The notes under the pieces are model-generated. The model made no database searches. It saw only the letters and a list, made by a program, of their open reading frames with translations, and was not told the origin of the DNA. This document shows positions 1-5,200 of a stretch of 7,779 nt of DNA, in pieces. The DNA lies in assembly GCA_028818995.1 (NCBI GenBank), contig JAPPMR010000678.1, positions 1 to 7,779 on the forward strand, read 5' to 3'. Origin of the DNA: Candidatus Poribacteria bacterium. Lineage in GTDB: Bacteria > Poribacteria > WGA-4E > WGA-3G. Within the stretch, counting starts at the first letter, position 1, and each line of letters begins with the position of its first letter. Position numbers and translations under genes: made by a program.

Positions 1-2
1 TT

Positions 3-113
3 CTACGCCATCGTGTCCTAACCAATTTCCATGCTGAAGCTGAAGGCATTGACTCTGACACCGTCATCCAACGCTTACTTGACACGGTCCAGGAGCCTGC
101 TGTGAAATTGTGA
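3..113 (+). CDS. MoxR-type AAA+ ATPase, C-terminal fragment
   Basis: Only the last 36 codons are in the window; the gene begins upstream. The frame starting at base 3 reads LRHRVLTNFHAEAEGIDSDT and continues to a TGA at 111-113. This matches the end of the lid (AAA_lid) domain of MoxR-like AAA+ ATPases, where an 'LRHR(I/V)..N..AEAEGI' segment lies close to the C-terminus. MoxR proteins are cytosolic chaperone-like ATPases, often encoded next to DUF58 and von Willebrand A genes, and act in assembly or activation of partner proteins. The ATPase motifs themselves lie outside the window, so the call rests on the tail alone. A strong terminator follows 22 bases after the stop, so this is probably the last gene of its transcript and unrelated to what follows. 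Confidence 0.75.
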   Translation, partial: LRHRVLTNFHAEAEGIDSDTVIQRLLDTVQEPAVKL

Positions 114-134
114 ACCGCCCCACTTAGGTATAGC

Positions 135-212
135 AGGAAGGAGAATGGAAGAACAGAAGGATGGAAGAGAGGTGATGATACTTCCAGTCTTCCATCACTC
201 CTTCCTTTTTTT
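135..212 (+). terminator. intrinsic terminator after the MoxR-type gene
   Basis: The left arm AGGAAGGAG (135-143) plus ATGGAAGA (145-152) pairs with TCTTCCAT (188-195) plus CTCCTTCCT (198-206). Only a small internal loop (A144 against CA 196-197) interrupts the 17 pairs. An inner stem TGGAAG (162-167)/CTTCCA (181-186) extends the hairpin. Seven T residues (206-212) follow directly. This is a textbook rho-independent terminator and sits between the MoxR-type stop codon and the glycosyltransferase start. The ATG at 145 with its purine-rich upstream is part of the left arm, which argues against its use as a start codon. Confidence 0.8.
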
Positions 213-216
213 GGCT

Positions 217-930
217 ATGAAGGTATCTGTCATCATCCCAGTCCTTAACGAAGAACACGCCATTGCCAAAGTCATCGCCGATATTCCAAGAACCGTGCGG
301 GCATCTGATGAGCAGCACAAAGCCACAGTACAGGAGATTATCGTCGTTGATAACGGCTGTACCGACAACACGGCTGCGATCGCACAACAGAACGGGGCAA
401 GGATTGTGGTTGAACCTCGGCGGGGCTATGGATACGCCTGTCTTGCAGGGATTGCTGCGCTTGCGACAGCAGCACCGGATATCGTGGTTTTTCTCGATGG
501 CGACTATAGCGACTATCCTGCCGACATGCCGCAACTCCTGTCTCCTATACTTGAAGGTAAAGCCTCGCTTGTCATCGGTGCGAGAAGTGCGGGTGGTGCC
601 AGGGACGCGTTGTTACCCCAAGCGCGCTTCGGCAATTGGCTCGCCTGTTTTTTGATACGGCGTTTCTTTGGCGTTCGCTATACAGATTTGGGTCCCTTTC
701 GAGCCATCCGATACGCTGAATTGCTGCGTCTGAACATGCAGGACAAAACCTTCGGATGGACAGTTGAGATGCAACTCAAGGCCGCAAAACAGGGAATTCC
801 CGTCTGTGAAGTACCTGTCCGTTATCGCAAACGGATCGGCACCTCTAAAATTACTGGCACGTTCACCGGCACCCTCAAGGCAGGCTATAAGATACTCACC
901 ACTCTTATCTACCATCGCTTTTTGACATAA
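217..930 (+). CDS. family 2 glycosyltransferase, dolichyl-phosphate-sugar synthase-like
   Basis: A 237-aa cytosolic GT-A enzyme expected to transfer a sugar from a nucleotide donor, possibly to a lipid phosphate carrier. The sequence opens with KVSVIIPVLNEE (residues 2-13), the canonical GT2 first strand. It continues with VVDNGCTDNT (43-52) for nucleotide binding and FLDGDYSD (92-99), whose D94-G95-D96 is the metal-binding DXD motif. TDLGPFRAI (156-164), FGWTVEMQ (179-186) and RYRKRIGTSKI (202-212) are typical of the DPM/DPG synthase-like bacterial branch. No membrane segment is evident, so it is the short soluble form. An in-frame ATG at 145 would add 24 residues with no family match and lies in the terminator stem, so I chose ATG 217. 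That start has no Shine-Dalgarno sequence and only a T-run before it, so expression may depend on read-through or an unseen promoter. The acceptor is unknown. Confidence 0.85.
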   Translation: MKVSVIIPVLNEEHAIAKVIADIPRTVRASDEQHKATVQEIIVVDNGCTDNTAAIAQQNGARIVVEPRRGYGYACLAGIAALATAAPDIVVFLDGDYSDYPADMPQLLSPILEGKASLVIGARSAGGARDALLPQARFGNWLACFLIRRFFGVRYTDLGPFRAIRYAELLRLNMQDKTFGWTVEMQLKAAKQGIPVCEVPVRYRKRIGTSKITGTFTGTLKAGYKILTTLIYHRFLT

Positions 931-962
931 ACCTCTTACTTTCTCAATCGCGCATTTTCCAA

Positions 963-991
963 TTGAAACCCACCCAAATTAATGCTATACT
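963..991 (+). promoter_or_regulatory. sigma70-type extended -10 promoter for the antitoxin module
   Basis: A -35 box TTGAAA (963-968) is separated by 17 bases from a -10 box TATACT (986-991), preceded by TGC (983-985), which makes an extended -10. Transcription would begin near 998, giving a leader of roughly 65 bases before ATG 1064. The same boxes, spacing and 14-mer TTAATGCTATACTT recur at 1832-1861 in front of the next module. Confidence 0.7.
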
Positions 992-1034
992 TAGTCTAAA
1001 ATTCTCAGGACTGATGTGGAATCGGATCGGTATG

Positions 1035-1053
1035 CCTACGCTCGTAGGAGGGG
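1035..1053 (+). promoter_or_regulatory. inverted repeat overlapping the antitoxin ribosome binding site
   Basis: CCTACG (1035-1040) and CGTAGG (1043-1048) form a 6-bp inverted repeat with a 2-base centre. The right arm runs into the Shine-Dalgarno sequence AGGAGG (1046-1051), 12 bases before ATG 1064. In RNA this could form a 5-bp hairpin masking part of the ribosome site; in DNA it could be an operator for an autoregulating antitoxin. The strong SD is the main reason for choosing ATG 1064 over the in-frame ATG at 1016. Confidence 0.4.
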
Positions 1054-1063
1054 TTTAGAAAAA

Positions 1064-1321
1064 ATGAAAAGAAAAAAGATAAAAGCAACATACAGAAACG
1101 GCGTTATTGAACCGTTGGATAGGATTGACCTTCCCGAAGGGCAGGAACTTGAAGTTGAATTCAGCGTTCTCCAAAAAACGCCTTGTGAACTTTCTCGCGA
1201 AGCAAAAACAGAATTGATTCAAAAGATGAGTGGTTCTATGAAAGGAACATGGGGGAGCACGGTCGAAGAAATTGATGCTTATATCAAATCAGAAAGGCAA
1301 TCATGGGATCGCGAATTTTAG
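1064..1321 (+). CDS. AF2212-like (DUF104) antitoxin of a VapBC-type module
   Basis: An 85-aa protein. Residues 5-32, beginning IKATYRNGVIEPLDRIDLPE, match the AF2212-like/DUF104 antitoxin family (short beta-rich domain, Y-x-NG-V-I-x-PL and LPEG signatures). The C-terminal half, including GTWGSTVEEIDAYIKSER, is the helical tail that in such antitoxins binds the toxin. Partners in this family are normally PIN-domain VapC ribonucleases encoded immediately downstream. Start choice: ATG 1064 has a good AGGAGG at 1046-1051, and the family match begins right after it, while ATG 1016 only adds an unmatched arginine-rich segment. The next ORF overlaps the last 19 bases, the usual coupling for a toxin gene, yet no PIN domain follows. 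The antitoxin therefore appears orphaned or re-paired. Confidence 0.8.
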   Translation: MKRKKIKATYRNGVIEPLDRIDLPEGQELEVEFSVLQKTPCELSREAKTELIQKMSGSMKGTWGSTVEEIDAYIKSERQSWDREF

Positions 1322-1653
1322 ATTTCCCGGCAGCAAGTTCTCATACTACCTTGAAGGGATTGAACCTTACAACCTTTACGGCTCTTATCCGGCAGAGCGA
1401 GGGATGGTGGATTGGGTGGATATTGGAAGTCCATGGGGTTATAGGTCAAGAACGAACGAGAAGTGAATTGTTAGATACGCTACAAATCACACTTCGTGAA
1501 ATATTAGAATATGAAACGCCGGAAGTGTCTCTCCGAACTGAAAGTGAGGTTGAGGAAATAAAAACTTCTGACATCTTAGAGTTTAGCGATCACGGAGCAT
1601 CGCATCAAACTGAAAGTGGATTTGAAGAAGTAAAAATTAGGGCAGTCCTGTAG
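1303..1653 (+). CDS. HicB-like small protein in the place of a VapC toxin
   Basis: A 116-aa ORF overlapping the antitoxin by 19 bases. ATG 1303 has AAAGG at 1293-1297 as a possible ribosome site. Residues 21-72, including TTFTALIRQSEGWWIGWI, resemble the HicB-type antitoxin fold (opening strand, WWIGWI.EV.GV..QE.TR.ELL, then a helix ending in LREILEYE). No HicA gene is adjacent. The first seven residues MGSRILD look like the beginning of a PIN-domain VapC, which usually continues with a DTN motif; here the sequence departs at once. Residues 79-111 carry an imperfect 24-residue duplication (TESEVEEIK / TESGFEEVK). TTG 1351 or 1360 could instead start a HicB-only protein, but neither has a clear ribosome site. 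Function is uncertain: orphan antitoxin, re-paired antitoxin or decaying chimera. Confidence 0.55.
   Translation: MGSRILDFPAASSHTTLKGLNLTTFTALIRQSEGWWIGWILEVHGVIGQERTRSELLDTLQITLREILEYETPEVSLRTESEVEEIKTSDILEFSDHGASHQTESGFEEVKIRAVL
1537..1636 (+). repeat. imperfect in-frame 72-bp-period duplication
   Basis: The 28-base segment at 1537-1564, starting ACTGAAAGTG, recurs at 1609-1636 with five substitutions. The copies are exactly 72 bases (24 codons) apart inside the HicB-like gene. Both encode the same acidic pattern, T-E-S-x-x-E-E-(I/V)-K. It looks like an old tandem duplication that lengthened the C-terminal tail. Confidence 0.5.
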
Positions 1654-1711
1654 CATAGGCTGCTGGTTTCCTGTGGCACGTATCACCTGTAGCATAGGCT
1701 GTTAGCCTGTG
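1647..1711 (+). repeat. two TAGCATAGGCTG hairpin repeats in the gap 1654-1945
   Basis: CCTGTAGCATAGGCTG occurs identically at 1647-1662 and 1686-1701. Each copy is followed by a sequence that folds back on it: CATAGG (1654-1659) with CCTGTG (1670-1675), and CATAGGCT (1693-1700) with AGCCTGTG (1704-1711). Both stems tolerate one T-G wobble. The first copy contains the TAG stop (1651-1653) of the HicB-like gene. The rest of the 292-base gap shows a small CCCTT/AAGGG hairpin at 1753-1766 with no T-run, an AT-rich stretch with CTTGAAAT repeated at 1818 and 1831, and the promoter at 1832-1860. I see no gene in it. Confidence 0.6.
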
Positions 1712-1831
1712 TAAAGCATTTCCCAATCCGTGATTTGCGCCGTCCTCGCTTGCCCTTTGCTAAGGGAGTTGCGACCTGCCTTCAGACAAAAATTGACAAA
1801 ATATTTACCCACCCTTTCTTGAAATTTAAAC

Positions 1832-1860
1832 TTGAAATCTTCCTAACTTAATGCTATACT
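1832..1860 (+). promoter_or_regulatory. sigma70-type extended -10 promoter for the DUF6883/STAND operon
   Basis: TTGAAA (1832-1837), a 17-base spacer, and TATACT (1855-1860) preceded by TGC (1852-1854). The arrangement is the same as the promoter at 963-991, including the shared 14-mer TTAATGCTATACTT. Transcription would start near 1867, giving a leader of about 80 bases before ATG 1946. No other convincing promoter lies before the large gene, so both genes are probably transcribed together from here. Confidence 0.7.
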
Positions 1861-1867
1861 TGTTTTA

Positions 1868-1892
1868 AGTCTTACCGAAGGCGAGGTAGACT
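1868..1892 (+). promoter_or_regulatory. hairpin at the start of the operon leader
   Basis: AGTCT (1868-1872) and ACC (1874-1876) pair with GGT (1885-1887) and AGACT (1888-1892). The result is an 8-bp stem with one bulged T (1873) and an 8-base loop. It begins right at the predicted transcription start, so it could be a 5' mRNA stem-loop or a DNA operator. There is no T-run, so it is not a terminator. Confidence 0.35.
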
Positions 1893-1945
1893 CAGAATAA
1901 CTTTAACACTGATAAGAAATTGGTGGGCATAACATAACACAGTTC

Positions 1946-2296
1946 ATGAAAATACCAAATGCTGAACGTGCTGTCGTGGACATTCGTAAGCTGCGAGATT
2001 ACTGTCTCAATCCACAGCATCGTAGAGGGAAACATAAAGCCCGCTTATTTACTTCCTTGCTCGGTATGAATTCTGATAATGCAGAAGAGTTACGCAATGC
2101 CTTGTTAGAAGCTGTCAGGAAACAAGACGCACAATTAGGAGATAAGGACGCTTATGGACAGCGTTATACGCTTGATTTCACATTGAATTGGCGGGACAAA
2201 CAAGCAACAATTCGGAGTGCTTGGATTATTGAAACCAATACTGACTTTCCAAAATTGACGACAGCGTTTCCGTTGATAAATCAGGATAAAACATGA
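1946..2296 (+). CDS. DUF6883 family protein, coupled to the downstream STAND gene
   Basis: A 116-aa soluble protein I recognise as a DUF6883-type domain covering almost its whole length. It opens MKIPNAERAVVDIRKLRDYC. Conserved blocks follow: NPQHRRGKHKARLF (22-35), LG and the ELRNALLEAV helix (39-57), YGQRYTLDF (70-78), IRSAWII (89-95) and FPKLTTAF (101-108). The H/R/K-rich block and the Y-x-LDF and RSAW strands look like a small enzymatic or nucleic-acid-binding fold, but no activity can be read from sequence. In my recollection this family is usually encoded just upstream of a small DUF4926 protein, a toxin-antitoxin-like pair of unproven function. Here the next gene starts at ATG 2293 inside the stop codon (ATGA overlap), and its first domain is DUF4926. 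ATG 1946 lacks a clear Shine-Dalgarno sequence (only GGTGGG about 19 bases upstream), but the family match starts at this methionine. Confidence 0.75.
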   Translation: MKIPNAERAVVDIRKLRDYCLNPQHRRGKHKARLFTSLLGMNSDNAEELRNALLEAVRKQDAQLGDKDAYGQRYTLDFTLNWRDKQATIRSAWIIETNTDFPKLTTAFPLINQDKT

Positions 2297-5200
2297 AAAA
2301 CAAATCTTCCGACAACACCTTGAACACAGATAACTTGGCTGAACGCAATCAAGAACCTACAGAAGAAGGCAAAATCAAACTTCTGGATGTCGTCGCGCTC
2401 ACACAGGATGTCCCTGAGCATAATCTCAAGTGCGGAGAAGTCGGCACGGTCGTTGAAATCCTTGCGAACGGTGAAGCATTTGAGGTGGAATTCAGTGATG
2501 ACAATGGGCAAATGTCCAAGTGTCTTAGTTTCCCCGCATCTCAATTAGAGATATTTCACCAAGAACCGATAAAAGCAGACACCAAGCGTCAAGCAGATGC
2601 TTCACTCAGAGGATATCGCTATCAAATCTTGCACAGTGTGGAAGCTTGGCTGGACCTTACTGAAGGTGAAACCCTTTACCTGGAAGGTTTAGAGGACTTT
2701 GACATAATATCAGATGACACCGTTACCGCAGTGCAAGTCAAAGACACGCAACGCAATATCACTCTCAAATCTAATGATGCACTTCATGCCATCAATTGCT
2801 ATTGGGAATCACAGATAAGAAATCGAGATCGACGTGTGAAATTCCGTTTTCTCACCCGTTCCAAGATTGGGAAAGAACGAGGCAACCCATTTGGAACAGA
2901 TAAACCGGGTCTTGAAGTATGGAGGCATTGTTCGGGTAATGAAGAAATCGTCAAAAAAATATCAGAATTCTTACAAAATCAAGAAAAAATATCAGATGAA
3001 GTAAAAAATTTTCTAAAACAGACTTCACCTCAACAAATTTATGAACGACTCATTGAACCAATTGCTTGGGAAACAGGCAGCAAAGATGCCAACTTTGTTC
3101 AGCAATCGATAAGTGATAAATTGGATCATCACGGTAATGAACTAGGACTTTTACCTTTTGATGCCAGTAAAGTTCTTGATGCTCTTCTCAATGAAGTGTT
3201 CACGGTCGCAACCCATAAGGAAAACCGCAAACTTACCAAAAAACGTTTCTTTAAAATTTTTCAAGAGAAAGCGACAGAAAGGGTTTCAACTCAGTATTTG
3301 CGGCACCTGCAAATGCTGGCAACACAGGCAGCAAGGGGTGATACTGCCAGTGCAGCCTCCATCGGCAATCCATCTGATGTTGCGATTCAATCATATTCTC
3401 ATATACAAACTGTTATCCCTCCACTTTATCCTGATGTTTTCCAGAGAACAGAGCTGCTTACAAGTATCCAAATTAAACTCCAATCAGATGGCATCGCTAT
3501 AATTCAAGGAGGTACCGGAAGAGGAAAAACTACCCTCACCAAGTTAACTGCGAATGATATAGATAGTGACTGGTTGTGGCTGAATCTCACAAACAGAGAT
3601 ACGTCTCTGACTCGCCAATATCTACAGCAACTTGCTAATGGAGTAAGTAATCAATCTGTACAAGCCAACGTTGTTCTTGATGACCTGAATTTACAGCCTC
3701 AAGAGTTACGGGTCTATGAAGAAATCTTGAGCACTGTGATTTACAGTGTCCTTAAACGTGGTGCAAAATTGCTGATCACGAGTCAACATAAACCGCCTCC
3801 CAATCTCATCCGCAGCCTCGACGTATCATCCTCTGTAACGATCAATGTTCCTAACTTTACTGAACCTGAAATAAGGCAATTTGCCGAAGAAATGGGGTGT
3901 CCTGCTAATGACCTAGACACTTGGGTAACATTAATTCAAGCACATACGGGTGGACATCCGAGACTTGTACATGCTTGGCTCGTCCAATTGCAGGAGGAAG
4001 GTTGGACAGAACAAAATATACTCACAAGCATCCTACAACCCCCCGAAGAGGTGAAAGAGGAGCGTGAAGCAGCAAGACTATTGCTTACAGATTTGCCAAA
4101 AGATCGTCGGGAATTCCTTTATAGACTTAGCTTGATGTCTATTGGATTTAGGAAAGATTATGCACTAAACCTGGCAGAAATACCAGAACCTATATTCCAT
4201 CCAGGAGATGTTTTCAGCCAACTGGTTGGTCCTTGGATAGATCAAGTTAGTGAAACCTATTACACAGTCTCACCTTTATTGACTAACGCAGCCAAAGAGG
4301 TTTGGGCGGAGAGCAGGATAAAAGATCTCCACGCTTATATTGCAAACGCAATCCTCAAAACAAAGAACCTGACCATAACAGAGGCATGGACTGTGCTCAC
4401 ACACAGTATGATTGGACAAAACAGAGGAGGGTTTATTTCTGTTATCCATGCCCTGATGACTGCTCAAGAGGATGATTGGAAAAATCTCTGCCAAGAATTC
4501 TCGTGGTTAGCAAGCATTAAAACTGATCCTCATGAAGAATTATTCCCAGGTGATGCCTTTGTAAATCAAATGTTTCGATCATTGCAGTATCGAATTGCAG
4601 TTGAGGTAAGACCAAAGTTAGTACCAAAGATACTTGAAAATTGGGATAAGGAAGCCAAACCTTATAAACCCCGACAGTCATACTTGCTGTCTCGTCTCAT
4701 GTTAGCAACAGAAATACTCAAATATAATCAAGGGACACTACCAGCTAAGAAGCTGATAGGTTATCTTAAAGAAATTATTGATATCAAAAACATGAACGAA
4801 AAGGTTTGGAAGTCATACTTTAATTCCATGGAAGAATTAAAAGAAATAAACATTGATGAATCAAACTTTTTCAGTTTCCTATTTAGTTTTATCTATATGC
4901 GTCCAGAAATCAACGCTGTTTTTCTCAATCAACTTATTGATACACTGGATAAACTTGATCCAAGAATTAGAAAGTTATTATTAGTTGACTTTGAAAATGA
5001 TACTATTCAATCACAACTTTTGAATAATGGAGTTTGGTTAACAGAGGAAAAGCTTGAAAATCCTAATTGGACAAGATGTCTTGAAGCTTTCGATAAAGTA
5101 ATTGAAAAAACTATTGCCTGGGGTTATCCATATATCGCTGCTGCATCAGCAAAAATTAAAGCCATCATCCATGACGAAAAATTGAGCGACCCAGATACCG

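Noticed and set aside
145..216. 24-residue N-terminal extension of the glycosyltransferase from ATG 145
   Set aside because: It lies in a terminator stem-loop and T-run, has no family resemblance, and the GT2 fold begins exactly at ATG 217.
1016..1063. 16-residue extension of the DUF104 antitoxin
   Set aside because: ATG 1016 has no ribosome site; AGGAGG at 1046-1051 points to ATG 1064, where the family match begins.
1272..1466. 64-aa open frame overlapping the HicB-like gene
   Set aside because: It is the alternative frame of a region whose 1303 frame has HicB-like conservation, and it has no ribosome site or family match.
2281..2544. 87-aa open frame on the - strand over the DUF4926 region
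   Set aside because: The + strand translation matches a known domain; the reverse reading is a by-product with no family features.
4867..4905. Transmembrane segment in the STAND protein (FSFLFSFIYM, residues 860-869)
   Set aside because: Too short and flanked by charged residues in a helical repeat region; more likely a buried helix.
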